Notes: generated from the letters alone by a model not told the origin. Numbered from the stretch's first letter, positions 35,748-45,753 are shown. The stretch is DNA of 64,000 nt from Lentilactobacillus farraginis DSM 18382 = JCM 14108 (GCF_000583655.1 NZ_BAKI01000003.1:1-64000), one strand, 5' to 3'. A program made the numbers and translations.

Positions 35748-37510
35748 TTAAGCTTTTATGCTGTTTTGATAAGCCGCGATCGTCCCCAAAAACTGTTCGC
35801 CGTACTTGGCCAGTTTACTTTCGCCGACACCCTTAACATTCAAAAATTCCGCGTCATTTGTCGGCATATCAGCACACATTTCCCGCAAAGCCTTATCCGA
35901 AAAAATAACGAACGGTGGGACGCCCTGCTTTTCCGCCAGTTGACGGCGTAATTGACGCAGCTGCTCAAATAATTCGTCGTTAACCGGTAGGCTTTTGGTT
36001 GCTTTAACTGCCATTTTCCGGGAAACTTTTCGAGTCCCTTTTAAGACTGCCGCTCCAAGCGGGGTTACTTTTAAAACCGGATATTGACCGCCATCGGCCA
36101 TCAAATAGCCCGCCGCAGTCAAGTAATCAATCAGTTCCACAATCTCCCGTTTGGACTGTTTTTTCATAATTCCGTACGTTGACAAGGCTTCAAAGTGAAG
36201 CTGCCTGATGCGCTGATCCTTTGATCCCGCCAATACTTGGGCAACCAGCGTTTTGCCGAACCGCTCATTCATTCGATAAACACACGACAGCACCTTTTGT
36301 GTATCCACCGTAATGTCCTGCGATTCTCGGGTGTCCAAACAGTTGCTGCACCGACCACACGTCGGCCCTGTTTCACCAAAGTAGTGCAGGATAAACTGCT
36401 GGAGACACTGTTCAGTATTGGCATATTGAACCATCATTTGCAGCTTTTCGTATTCCCGTTGTTTGCTCTGTTCATCTCGGTCCGACTGTTCAATAAAGAA
36501 GTGCTGGGTTTGCACATCAGCAATTTTAAACAACAGAATTGCTTCGCTGGGCAATCCGTCCCGACCAGCCCGGCCGGCTTCCTGATAATAAGCTTCCAAG
36601 CTTCCCGGAACGGCATCATGGATTACAAAACGGACGTTGCTCTTATCAATCCCCATTCCAAAAGCATTCGTGGCAACCATTACGGGCGCCCGGTCATACA
36701 AAAAATCTTCCTGATTCTGACGGCGCTCTTCCCGACTCAAGCCGCCATGATACATGGTCACTGCGACGTGGTGTCGCTTCAGCAGTCCAGTCAGCCTTTC
36801 AACCTCTTTTCGGGTACTGGCATATATAATGCCGGATTGCCCCGAATTCAGCTTTAAATAGTCCAGTAGGTACGTGTCACTATCTTGATCTTTAACGACT
36901 TTAAACGCCAAATTATCCCGTTCAAAACCGGTTTTAACTTCCTGTGAAATGCCCAGTCGTTCTTTAATATCTTCAGCACTCTCGGGGTTGCTGTCGCTGT
37001 TAACGCAATAATCGTCGGTTTGCTGGGCAATTGATGAAGATGCGTGGTTAATGCCAGGTAACTTGGCCGAAAATCGTGGCCCCACTGGGAAATGCAGTGC
37101 GCTTCGTCAACTGCCACCAACTTAATCGGTAATGCTGCCAATTGGGAAAACGCCCCGGAATCCAGCCGTTCGGGAGAAACATACAACAGCTTAATCTCGC
37201 CGTTTTTGGCCTGCTCAAACCGATCGTTGATCTCATCAAACATCAAAGTACTGTTTACAAAGGTCGCTGGAATGCCGGTTTCATTCAAAGCATCAACCTG
37301 ATCCTTCATTAACGCGATCAAAGGTGAAATAACCAGCGTCACCCCATCCAACATCAGTGCCGGAATTTGGTAACAGATCGATTTCCCGCCACCGGTTGGC
37401 ATAATGGTCAGGACATTTTGATGCGCCAAAATATCGTTGATAGCAGTCTCCTGTCCCGGCCGAAACTGATCATACCCGAATTTTGATTTTAAAAGTTCCT
37501 GGGGTGTCAT
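35748..37510 (-). pseudogene. recQ: ATP-dependent DNA helicase RecQ, apparent frameshift
   Basis: A 3'-5' DNA helicase of recombination and repair, about 588 residues when bridged. Helicase motifs are MPTGGGKSICYQ (Walker A), VDEAHCISQWG (DEAH) and GRAGRDG. Next come the RQC zinc site (CGRCSNC) and a C-terminal HRDC domain ending LAKYGEQFLGTI. The frame breaks after TATATPRV at about 36977; one extra G restores AEDIKERLGIS. The loss reads GTGCT for GTGGCT. Start ATG 37510 has only a weak, distant AAAGG. Confidence 0.9.
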
Positions 37511-37713
37511 TTAATTTGTCTGCCTTTCCAAGTAAATTACTTTTCCCATGATTACATACGTTAAGAGTTTACCAAAATTTAACCGGAGATGCGATAGCCC
37601 AGAAGGTATTAAACTAATTTTTATTGGTCTACCAGGTTAATTTGAAAAATTGGCATTAATTCCCATTTCCACCTATACTATTGATGTGGCAATCACTTCT
37701 TGGAGGAATATTT

Positions 37714-39105
37714 ATGAATAAACATTTAATAATCACAACGCTGCTTTTGTCTGTATTGACAGCCTCAATTTTCTTTTTCCAGTCTGCAGCGCCAACAAAC
37801 GCAAAGGTAACCGTCTCCACTAATAAAACATTTAAGAAAACATCATTTCTTTCTAACACTAACAAACCGGTCTATGTCTGGAACGCAACGCTCACTAAGA
37901 AACGTCATAACTTGAAAAACTATCCACGAACAAATCTTTATTCAACAAAGCGGGTAACTATAAAAACCAACCATTATTTTGGCAGTTACTACTACGTTCA
38001 TAGTGCCAATAATAAAATCAAGGGATACGTCTGGCATAATCACCTGATTCAAGGCACCTGCTTTAAAGGCGGCTTTTATCGCTACCCTACTTTGAATGTT
38101 CTGTTGTCCAATCGACCATATCGTAAGGGAACCGGAAACAGTGGCATGTGGAACGCTTCAGGAGTTTATTCTTCTGCCACTCGAATTCACGGCATTTTAA
38201 ATAAAGACGGTTTACAGAAGTTTTCGAAAGTGCCTGCTTTGAAACAGCAAAAAGTCGTTTTAAATTACTTAAAAAAGAGTCGTCCTTATCTGCCAAAAAT
38301 GATTGAATATGGCAATCATAACGGTGCCAGAATTACAATGAAAAAAGTTTATTACGAGCCATTCAAGTGGGTTCGCATTCCCATGATTGAAATTCTTAAC
38401 GGAAACGCAACCAGTGGTAACTGGGAAGAAATTAACACTTTCTCTGCAGTGCTGGATCTCACAACATTGCCAAACGGTGCTAAGCCGATTGCAACCTATA
38501 ATGTTAATAAGACATCGGTTATTCCTTTTGGTGGTCGGCAATTCGATTTTGCTGATCCCACTCCCCAGTTTGCGACTTACGCTAACGGCCCCATTATTCA
38601 CATATACGGAAACGGCTTTGGGCCTAAGCACAATCTCTCACTTGTTGACCTGAATAGATGGTTACGTTACGTTCCCACACGTAATATTCTAAAGTTGTCG
38701 AACACACGACCAACATTGAAAAACGGTATCTGGTATGTTGCACCAACTTATCAAGACAATGTTAGCTATGACGCTCATAGTAAAAAAATACTTACTCAAA
38801 TTGACAGCTCCAAATCTCAATACTACCGGTTTGCTGACGCTAGTGGCTTTACACAGTATCACTACGAAAATGGCAAGTGGCATGGCCAATATCAAGTTAA
38901 GTTTAATTCACCGGACTTCAATAAAGGCAATCAGGTGTCCATGACATTTGCTAATATGATAACAAAATCTGACGGTAATGATACCTGGTTGTCCCCAACC
39001 AACGAACACGTCATTAAAACTTTTCCGGGTAATGATTCTGAGGTGTTACCTTATCTTTATAAATCAGTTAGTTATTACGATACCTTTTTAAATAATCAGA
39101 ATTAG
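37714..39105 (+). CDS. Large secreted protein with SH3-like N-terminal module
   Basis: A 463-residue secreted protein. Signal peptide (about 1-30, ending TNA). A module around residues 48-105 (VYVWNATLTKKRHNLKNYP ... KGYVWHNHLIQ) is shared with the secreted protein at 40446. The large remainder has no motif I recognise and is rich in Tyr, Asn and Lys. GGAGG precedes ATG 37714. Extracellular or wall-associated; function unknown. Confidence 0.8.
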   Translation: MNKHLIITTLLLSVLTASIFFFQSAAPTNAKVTVSTNKTFKKTSFLSNTNKPVYVWNATLTKKRHNLKNYPRTNLYSTKRVTIKTNHYFGSYYYVHSANNKIKGYVWHNHLIQGTCFKGGFYRYPTLNVLLSNRPYRKGTGNSGMWNASGVYSSATRIHGILNKDGLQKFSKVPALKQQKVVLNYLKKSRPYLPKMIEYGNHNGARITMKKVYYEPFKWVRIPMIEILNGNATSGNWEEINTFSAVLDLTTLPNGAKPIATYNVNKTSVIPFGGRQFDFADPTPQFATYANGPIIHIYGNGFGPKHNLSLVDLNRWLRYVPTRNILKLSNTRPTLKNGIWYVAPTYQDNVSYDAHSKKILTQIDSSKSQYYRFADASGFTQYHYENGKWHGQYQVKFNSPDFNKGNQVSMTFANMITKSDGNDTWLSPTNEHVIKTFPGNDSEVLPYLYKSVSYYDTFLNNQN

Positions 39106-39280
39106 CAATATTGAATACTTGCAAACTATCTGGGCATGAATTTGGGAGCTCTTTAATACTTCTGATACTAATTATCTGCTGCCAAGGCATCGGCACTTAT
39201 TAACTATTTAAGCAAACTGCGCCTAAGGGTAAGTAAGAAGCTACTTCTGAATATATCCTCAAAATTTTAACCATATGAAA

Positions 39281-39316
39281 AGACAGCTGCTCGTAAAATG
39301 AGTAGCTGTCTTTCCA
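39281..39316 (+). terminator. Terminator after the large secreted protein
   Basis: AGACAGCTGCTC pairs with GAGTAGCTGTCT, followed by TTCC. It is 175 nt after the stop. Confidence 0.65.
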
Positions 39317-39592
39317 TTAACTAATATTACTAATAAGATCGGTCTGTAAATGAACTTAATTAAAAATCATTTCAATTTTTTTGTATCAAAAGATTTAATT
39401 TATGCGTCCCACGAGAACTAAATGGCGGTTCCCGTACATTCACATAATTTCAAAAATCATTGACCTAACAGCATTCTTCAAAAATTATCTATTCAGAATT
39501 GAACATCTTTTGAATATAATTGCCGCAAAAGATCAATCGAAGCTGGCGGGCAGATACATATACTAACCGGATAACATATATTGAAAATAACC
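39317..39592. other. Left edge of the tRNA-Arg island
   Basis: A 276-bp AT-rich non-coding gap that holds the left att-like repeat at 39400-39416 and otherwise nothing I can name. Confidence 0.4.
39400..39416. repeat. Left att-like repeat
   Basis: TTATGCGTCCCACGAGA matches the 3' end of the tRNA-Arg gene at 41771-41787 with one mismatch, in the same orientation. Confidence 0.65.
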
Positions 39593-39952
39593 CTACTTAT
39601 CATCATTTTTTTGGTACTTTGTCGAGCTGTTCTGATCCGGAAATAGCCGATCATGAGAACCAACTCGAATGCCAATTAAGATTAATTCATCTTCATCGAT
39701 GGTATAAACGACGAGGACGTCATTTATATCATTGGGCTGATTTCCTGGGGGTGTATCACGTAAATGAAATTCATGATACCCAGCTAATCGGCGGGTGAGT
39801 TCGTGGTCATCAAATTCCGGGGGTAACTGATGAGTTTCCAGCAGCAGATCAATGGTTGCCCGAACCTCATCGATAATGTTATGATCCAAGCTGGCCAGCC
39901 GTTTCAAGTCAGCATTAAAGGTTGCTCGTGGTTTGAATCGGAGTTTTTTCAT
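39593..39952 (-). CDS. Type II toxin, YafQ/RelE family
   Basis: A 119-residue ribosome-dependent mRNase-type toxin. The YafQ-like ending GIRVGSHDRLF has the catalytic-type His, and the core KRLASLDHNIIDEV / FDDHELTRRLAGYHEFHLR fits the family. It is longer than E. coli YafQ by about 25 residues, mostly as a hydrophilic insert (DTPPGNQPNDIND) and tail. Its ATG overlaps the corrected antitoxin stop by four bases. Confidence 0.85.
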   Translation of the reverse strand: MKKLRFKPRATFNADLKRLASLDHNIIDEVRATIDLLLETHQLPPEFDDHELTRRLAGYHEFHLRDTPPGNQPNDINDVLVVYTIDEDELILIGIRVGSHDRLFPDQNSSTKYQKNDDK

Positions 39953-40229
39953 GATTTAAACTGATCCCAATAATGGTCGTCGGATTCGACAATTTCATCA
40001 TCTGGCAAGACATGGCGTTTGATCAGCTGATCGCGGGCAACGGCATATTCTAAAGACCCTTCTTTGGCCCGCAAAGCCGTTCATACCAATCCATTTTTTC
40101 CTGGGAGATAATGGCAACTGAGCGGTTGTTCGAGCGGGCAATGTAGACGGTTTCGTCATCATCATTAACTTGGTCAAGATATTTTTTTAAATGTGAGCGA
40201 AAATCGCTTTGAGTTAAAGCAATGGTCAT
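39949..40229 (-). pseudogene. Antitoxin of the YafQ-type pair, apparent frameshift
   Basis: Phd/YefM/RelB-like antitoxin. The frame as given stops at 40050 after CGPKKGL. If one G is added to the GGGCC at about 40069, it reads CGAKEGSLEYAVARDQLIKR and continues to DHYWDQFKS, with TGA overlapping the toxin ATG. That coupling is the normal arrangement and strongly supports the correction. Corrected length about 93 residues: N-terminal DNA-binding part (TQSDFRSHLKKYLDQV) and C-terminal toxin-wrapping tail. ATG 40229 is 9 nt after AAAGG. Confidence 0.8.
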
Positions 40230-40246
40230 TTGAATCACCCTTTCTG

Positions 40247-40277
40247 TACTTAATATTGTACTTTATTAAGTACTTAA
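40247..40277 (-). promoter_or_regulatory. Putative toxin-antitoxin operator
   Basis: TACTTAAT (40247-40254) faces ATTAAGTA (40265-40272), and TTAAGTACTTAA (40266-40277) is a perfect palindrome, just upstream of the antitoxin. Antitoxins of this kind usually repress their own promoter. Confidence 0.55.
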
Positions 40278-40445
40278 TTACAAACAATTATTCAATGTTT
40301 ATTGCCGATAATGTAGTCGAAGTGATAGAATTCATCCAGTAATTGGGATATATAACCGTCAACTGACCTTGTTTTTTAAATTGATCATCTAATCGCGTAT
40401 ACTGAAAGTACATCAAAAGCTGAATCGGTAAAAAGGAGATTTAAT

Positions 40446-41204
40446 ATGGTTAATAAATTAACAAAGGTTTTATTAGTGAGCTGCCTAGCTTTAAGTATCG
40501 GACTTATAACGCAATCACTTGTAGTCCACGCAGCCAAGGCTTACCAACCGATTAAAAGTAAAAGCTATGCAACCATCTTGCCAACTTATCATAATAAAGC
40601 TGGTAATCCCCAAGCTGCGATTTGGAATAATAGTCTAACCCAAAAACGATTTTTATTAAGTGATTATCCTGGGACGAATTGGTATGTTTTCAAAAGCTAT
40701 AAAATGACTAATGGTAAGAAGACGGGGATTTTTTATCGAATTAAGAATCCTGAAAACACCGTTTCTGGTTTAGTTTGGCGGGGATATCTGAAGCCGATTA
40801 AACATTTGAGTATTAAACAACAGACGCTGAATGCACTACCTGGCACTATTTATAGTCCTAAACTACAACAGATTGTTAATCAATTAAGGAACCATCCAGA
40901 AAGTGAAGAAGAGTATCTCCGAAAAGCTTTGGGTCCGCAATATGCTCAGCTAAAAAACATTGCTCTTCCAAGCATTGGGCGGATGAAATCCGTAAAACAA
41001 TTACGGGCCGGTACAATTTCTTACAATGCATTCTTACAAAGGGAGCTTCCATTTAGCATTAAGGGTTCCTACCATGATAAGACCGGATTAGCCGGCATTC
41101 ATACCGTCAAAGATCTTACTGGATGGCAAGTAGCCTTTATTATAGCAGGGAAAAATAGCAAAGCTTATGGAAATGGTGGCATCTATTTTTTGAAACCCGA
41201 ATAA
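40446..41204 (+). CDS. Secreted protein with the same SH3-like module
   Basis: A 252-residue secreted protein, signal peptide ending near VHAA. The N-terminal module AAIWNNSLTQKRFLLSDYP ... SGLVWRGYLKP (about 55-115) is homologous to that of the protein at 37714. The remaining 135 residues have no recognised motif. AAAAAGGAG precedes ATG. It lies inside the small tRNA-Arg island. Confidence 0.8.
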   Translation: MVNKLTKVLLVSCLALSIGLITQSLVVHAAKAYQPIKSKSYATILPTYHNKAGNPQAAIWNNSLTQKRFLLSDYPGTNWYVFKSYKMTNGKKTGIFYRIKNPENTVSGLVWRGYLKPIKHLSIKQQTLNALPGTIYSPKLQQIVNQLRNHPESEEEYLRKALGPQYAQLKNIALPSIGRMKSVKQLRAGTISYNAFLQRELPFSIKGSYHDKTGLAGIHTVKDLTGWQVAFIIAGKNSKAYGNGGIYFLKPE

Positions 41205-41420
41205 ATTGTGACTTGCTCTACATTATGGAATCAATGGAACATCCATACAAAATAGACTAAGTTCCAGGTCGAACCCAGTCTCCTATCCCTGTTACGTTCG
41301 TGGCAGAAGGTCCAAACCACAGAACTACAATCGGTAGGTATCCGATCTTCGCCATATCAATTCGTATTCTCGTATACGAACAGCCGTGGAGAGATCAATC
41401 AGCCACTCCACCCCTTTTAT
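41205..41420. other. Degenerate region before the integrase remnant
   Basis: 216 bp with no open gene; the palindromic TTCGTATTCTCGTATACGAA lies near 41360. It may be decayed integrase sequence, but I cannot show homology. Confidence 0.35.
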
Positions 41421-41666
41421 TTGAACAATCGTTTGAAAACAATTAGAAAGCGCCATTCTAATCTAGCGAAGCCCCACCCGCACGCACTGAGACACACAGT
41501 GGCAACCATTCTTAGTGAAGCAGGCATGTCGATTGACGACATTTCGAAAGCTTTAACACATTCTGACCCACGAACGACCAAATTATATGTTGACGCCCCG
41601 AATATCGTTAAGCTGTCAACTTACACGACTTTTGATGAATATTTGAACCAGCAGCAAAGAAACTAA
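41421..41666 (+). pseudogene. Tyrosine recombinase (integrase) C-terminal remnant
   Basis: About 81 residues of a phage-type integrase catalytic end: PHPHALRHTVATILSEAG (His-x-x-Arg), then ALTHSDPRTTKLYV with the second His and the Tyr nucleophile. The N-terminal DNA-binding part and first catalytic Arg are missing, so it is not functional. Its place next to the 3' end of tRNA-Arg is where integrases of tRNA-inserted elements lie. Confidence 0.85.
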
Positions 41667-41770
41667 AAAATTAGCCAACAGACGACCCAATTTTCGACCC
41701 AATTGGAAAATCTGTTGACTATTTTCGTTGTTGAACTGTTTTGAAACCCTTTTATACCAAGTGTTTGAAG

Positions 41771-41787
41771 TTATGCGTCCCCCGAGA
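41771..41787. repeat. Right att-like repeat in tRNA-Arg
   Basis: TTATGCGTCCCCCGAGA spans the 3' end of the tRNA gene and its flank; partner of the repeat at 39400. Confidence 0.65.
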
Positions 41788-41845
41788 GTCGAACTCGGAT
41801 CATGAGGACCGAAATCTCATGTGCTATCCATTACACTAAGGACGC
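41774..41845 (-). tRNA. tRNA-Arg, anticodon probably UCG
   Basis: A 72-nt cloverleaf on the minus strand. The acceptor arm is GCGTCC with GGACGC, the T arm CGAGTTCGACTCTCG, and the D arm contains AATGGAT. The anticodon loop is TTTCGGT giving UCG, with an imperfect last stem pair. No CCA is encoded. Its 3' end is the island attachment site. Confidence 0.85.
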
Positions 41846-41900
41846 CTTACATCTTCTAATTATAGCGTTTTTTGAATATTAATACAACCATGAATTTGAA

Positions 41901-42224
41901 TTACATGTCCGCGACTTTGTCAGCTTCGTCTTCCAAATATCCCAATAGTCTGTCGGCATTGGCTTCAAAGTCCTGTTCAAAGGAATCACCCAACGGCTGG
42001 ATTCTTTTGGTTACTTGATTGTTAAGGTCAAAAACCTGAATTTCGTTGCCGACCAGTTTGCCGGTGTCATAGTGACCGTCCTCCGCATAATCCAGATAGG
42101 CTTGGAAGGTATCCTGAATCGTCTGTCGCATCACCTGTTCTTTAGTAACTTTGGGGTCACGCGCCTTTTTAATCGCAAATTTATCTTCTAACTCCCGCAT
42201 GTTTTCTGGATATTCTAGTGACAT
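41901..42224 (-). CDS. Small acidic uncharacterised protein
   Basis: A 107-residue soluble acidic protein, mostly predicted helical (ENMRELEDKFAIKKARDP ... NADRLLGYLEDEADKVADM). AAGGAG lies 8 nt before ATG. It lies just outside the tRNA-Arg gene, and I see no known motif. Confidence 0.75.
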   Translation of the reverse strand: MSLEYPENMRELEDKFAIKKARDPKVTKEQVMRQTIQDTFQAYLDYAEDGHYDTGKLVGNEIQVFDLNNQVTKRIQPLGDSFEQDFEANADRLLGYLEDEADKVADM

Positions 42225-42370
42225 GTTGCCAACTCCTTAATAACTTGATTGTTTATTTTCTCTATCCATTGTACCACGTTACAAATCGGGTTTATTACTT
42301 GCTTTTTTTGACATTTTAGTTGACCATTGAGATTGTAAGATGATCATTTTTTATTAAGGGGGTTTAAATT

Positions 42371-43018
42371 TTGACACACGCAATTACAGTTGAAGAATCA
42401 CGCCAGCTCGATGCCAAGACTATTAATGAAATCGGAATTCCTTCCCTGGTTTTAATGGAGCGGGCCGGCTTAAAAATTTATGAAAATATGCTTGATAATA
42501 ACAATTTAGACTTGGATAACATTCTTATCCTTGCCGGTACCGGTAATAATGGTGGTGACGCATTGGTAGTTGCTCGACTACTGTACACCCACGGGTACAA
42601 AGTCCACACACTAACCGTTGGTAATCCAGCCCACGCCAGCGACGATCACGTTACCCAGGCCAAGATCTGCGACTACTATCAAATCCCAAAAGTCTTTTTG
42701 GATGAAAAATTTGATAAATACACGACAATCGTAGACGGGTTATTTGGCAGCGGTTTGTCAAGAAACGTTGGTGGTGATTTTGCAACCGCAATTGATAAGG
42801 CAAACGCCGCAAAAGCCGCTATTCACGCCATTGACATCCCTTCAGGCTTGAACGGCGACACCGGCGAAGTGATGGGCACCGCTATTAAAGCAACTTCCAC
42901 ATCAACGATTGCTTATCCCAAGGTCGGCATGTTAAAAGACGCCGCCAAGCCGTATACTGGCAAACTCTACGTTGATGACATCGGTATCTACCGCGGCAAT
43001 CAATTTGAAGGTGAATAA
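42371..43018 (+). CDS. nnrE: NAD(P)H-hydrate epimerase
   Basis: Repairs damaged nicotinamide cofactors by epimerising (R)-NAD(P)HX to the S form used by the dehydratase. A 215-residue YjeF N-terminal domain protein: ILAGTGNNGGDALVVARLL, VDGLFGSGLSR and IDIPSGLNGDTGEVMG are the standard motifs. The dehydratase domain is not fused and is not seen nearby. The start is TTG, 10 nt after AAGGGGG. Confidence 0.9.
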   Translation: MTHAITVEESRQLDAKTINEIGIPSLVLMERAGLKIYENMLDNNNLDLDNILILAGTGNNGGDALVVARLLYTHGYKVHTLTVGNPAHASDDHVTQAKICDYYQIPKVFLDEKFDKYTTIVDGLFGSGLSRNVGGDFATAIDKANAAKAAIHAIDIPSGLNGDTGEVMGTAIKATSTSTIAYPKVGMLKDAAKPYTGKLYVDDIGIYRGNQFEGE

Positions 43019-43062
43019 TTATTAGCAGCCCCATCAAATAATCATAGAAGAGAGGTATCACC

Positions 43063-43626
43063 ATGACCGACAAACATAATCAAGGTTATCTGAACGTCCA
43101 TGACGTTGACCCCGATATTATTGTTGATTTAAAGTATGCCACGACCGATAATTTTACGCATCAGGTTGTTTATGACTTCAATCAGGCAATCTCCAGAATT
43201 GATACTGTTAAAAAGCTCGGTGAAGCCAGTCGAATTTTAAAAAAACAGGGTTATCGGCTTCGCATTTGGGATGCTTATCGGCCTACCTACGCGCAAAAAC
43301 GTCTATTTGATGTTTATCCCGACCCAATCTGGGTAGCGCAGCCCGATCCAAACTTCAGTCATCAAAAGGGCGTCACCTTTGACCTGACATTAACCGATAC
43401 GGCAGGTCATAACTTGGAAATGCCCACCCCATTTGATGATTTTAGTGGTCTGGCCAAACGCCGGGAATATCCAAATTGGTCACCGACAGCCCAAAAGAAC
43501 TACGATATCTTAAATCATGCTATGACGCAGGCCGGCTTTGTCGGTTATGAAAACGAATGGTGGGACTACCGCGATTCCGATGCAGACAAATTCGGCCCAC
43601 TTGAAGTAGATCCCAAAGATTATTAA
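43063..43626 (+). CDS. VanX-type D-Ala-D-Ala dipeptidase (M15D)
   Basis: A 187-residue zinc peptidase of the VanX family that hydrolyses D-Ala-D-Ala. Arg73 (DAYRP), zinc ligands His100 and Asp107 (SHQKGVTFD) and catalytic Glu165 (NEWWDY) are present. The third zinc ligand, His in VanX (EWWH), is Asp168 here. Lactobacilli with D-Ala-D-Lac peptidoglycan often carry such a chromosomal enzyme. Activity with Asp in this place is unproven. GAAGAGAGG precedes ATG. Confidence 0.85.
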   Translation: MTDKHNQGYLNVHDVDPDIIVDLKYATTDNFTHQVVYDFNQAISRIDTVKKLGEASRILKKQGYRLRIWDAYRPTYAQKRLFDVYPDPIWVAQPDPNFSHQKGVTFDLTLTDTAGHNLEMPTPFDDFSGLAKRREYPNWSPTAQKNYDILNHAMTQAGFVGYENEWWDYRDSDADKFGPLEVDPKDY

Positions 43627-43650
43627 TTTATTTAAATTAGGAGAAACTGA

Positions 43651-45530
43651 ATGAAAGTTGGAATTATTGGGGCAGGTCCAAGAGGTATTCTTGTGACCTC
43701 CCAACTATTTAATCAATATAAATACAACTCTGACCAATCAGAGCCGCTTTCAATTACGCTATTTGATCCCTATGGTGTCGGTGGCCGGGTTTGGCGAGCC
43801 GATCAATGGGACGGATTGATCATGAATACACCGGCTGATCAAATCACCCTATTTACCGACGAGTCCGTTAGTATGACCGGCAAAGTATTTGATGGACCGG
43901 CGCTTTTTGAGTGGGCCTCGAGCGAAGAGGCCATGATTATTTGACAGCCCACGGCTATTCGAATCAAATAATCGAGGCTGCCGCCAATCTCGACAGTAAA
44001 GATTACGCACCCCGAATTTTATATGGTGCTTATATCAAATGGTTCTATGATGAATTAATAAAGTTACAACCCGTGGAGGTCGCCACAACCATTCATGAAG
44101 ACCAGGTAACCGCCCTCAGCCGGAATTCAGATGGCAGCGTTACTATCCAGACCCGGGACAAGGCGTTTACTTTTGATAAAGTCGTGATGTCTCTGGGCCA
44201 ACAGGACAATTATTTGAATAATCGTGAACAGGGACTGGCTCAGTATGCCGAAGACAATCATCTGCGATATTTAGCTCCTACTCATCCCGGAGATGCTGAC
44301 CTTAGCGGGATTCCTGCCGGCGAAGACATCATTATTCGTGGTCTCGGCCTTAGCTTTAATGACTACATTTCAGAACTGACCCTGGGCCGGGGCGGCCAAT
44401 TTATGCACAACCCGGACGGTAGTCTTTCCTATCAGCCTTCTGGTCGAGAACCCCGAATCATTGCCGGTTCCCGTCGTGGAATTCCCTACTATCCAAAGGC
44501 GATCAGTGAGAAGGGGTACGGCGAACAAGTGCAACCCGTTTTCCTAACAGACACCAAAATGAACGCGGCATCTGTTAACGGCAAATTACCGTATAATACG
44601 TTTATCGATCTGCTGAAACTGGACATGGAACTGGTTTATTACAGCCTTATGATTAACGATCGCTACCCAAGCAAAAGCGCGACTGAATTTAAAAAACAGT
44701 TCATTGCGGCGGATAATCCGGAAACCGTTGTCGATGCCTATGGCTTTGAAGAAGAAGACCGGTTTGATTGGGATTACATTCTCGACCCCTTTAAGGATGT
44801 TCAGATTATCAGCACCCAGAATTATCAGTCGATTATTCTCAATTGGTTAAACAACGTGACCGCCGATGCCAATAAGGGATCCAAAACCGGCCCGCTCGGC
44901 GCTGCGTTGGAGGTGCTGCGGGATTTTCGGACCCCGATTCGAAAACTGGTTGCAAAAGGGCGGTTATCAAACGATGATTATATTAACCGGTTTCTTAAAC
45001 AGTTCAACAGCGACAACAACTTCTTATCCATTGGTGCTCCGGCACTTCGAAGCGAGCAGCTTTCTGCCCTGATCCGCAGCGGCATCGTAATCATTTTAGC
45101 ACCAGGTATGGAAGTAAAGGGCGAAAACGGCTGGTTTGAAACCGCCTCGCCAAAGCGTAATACCGATAAATTTAAATCGGCGACCCTGTTGGAAGCCAGA
45201 GTTCCAAAACCCGACCTAACGATTACTGCCAATCCACTTTTAGAAAATCTGGCCGAAAACGGCTTGGCCAGACCACGCATTCTTCAAGCAGATCAGACGG
45301 AATTCCAACTGGGGGCGGTTGACGTTGATCCCAAAACCGATCAATTATTAACCAAGGCCGGTAACGCTGAGGACAACCTCTATATTTGGGGTGTGCCACT
45401 GGAAGGATTACGTTATCTCACTTCCGCCAGCCCCCGACCAGGGGTTGATGATCCGGCACTGCAAACAGCAGATAAAATTGCGGCAGAGATATTGGGACTG
45501 CCCAGTGCCGGCAACATGCTAATGAATTAA
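43651..45530 (+). pseudogene. FAD/NAD(P)-binding protein, apparent frameshift
   Basis: A large flavoprotein of about 626 residues in the FAD-NAD(P)-binding (NAD_binding_9) family, sometimes linked to hydroxyacylglutathione-like or unknown oxidoreductions. Dinucleotide loop GIIGAGPRGI at the start, then GVGGRVWRADQWDGLIMNTP. The frame is lost after SSEEA at about 43932 and resumes at HDYLTAHGYSN; one extra C (GCCCAT) repairs it. AGGAG precedes ATG. Substrate unknown. The VanX-like gene ends 25 bp upstream, so they may be co-transcribed. Confidence 0.82.
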
Positions 45531-45565
45531 CTATAATCGGTCATTTTCAACTGATTTAAAATCAC

Positions 45566-45621
45566 AAAAGTCCGGACATTCAACATTGGTTGTAATACCA
45601 AGTTAGATGTCCGGACTTTTT
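45566..45621. terminator. Strong bidirectional terminator
   Basis: A 14-bp perfect stem AAAAGTCCGGACAT / ATGTCCGGACTTTT between converging genes. Confidence 0.9.
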
Positions 45622-45648
45622 AGTTACCGAGACGCATTAATTATTAAC

Positions 45649-45753
45649 TTAAAGGCCCAAAGCAAAACCAATCATAAATGCCAGTGCCAACAACAAAAAG
45701 ATCGGCCCCAACTGAAAACAAATTTGCTTGAACAAGTTTACCATCGGCATCAT
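45649..45753 (-). CDS. Small hydrophobic membrane protein
   Basis: A 34-codon frame, MMPMVNLFKQICFQLGPIF onward, is almost entirely one membrane segment ending FMIGFALGL. It begins 22 nt after the stop of the gene at 45776 on the same strand. It faintly resembles the tail of EpuA-type small membrane proteins, which are usually longer. The ribosome site is weak (GGGATGATG). Confidence 0.45.
   Translation of the reverse strand: MMPMVNLFKQICFQLGPIFLLLALAFMIGFALGL

Noticed and set aside
36237-36857. A 206-residue open frame opposite recQ
   Set aside because: It is antisense to conserved helicase motifs and has no ribosome site or known motif.
40050-40229. A naturally short antitoxin ending at 40050
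   Set aside because: The next frame continues as plausible protein to a TGA that overlaps the toxin ATG, so a lost base explains it better.
41421-41666. A functional integrase or intact prophage
   Set aside because: Only the catalytic C-terminus remains, and no structural phage genes are present.
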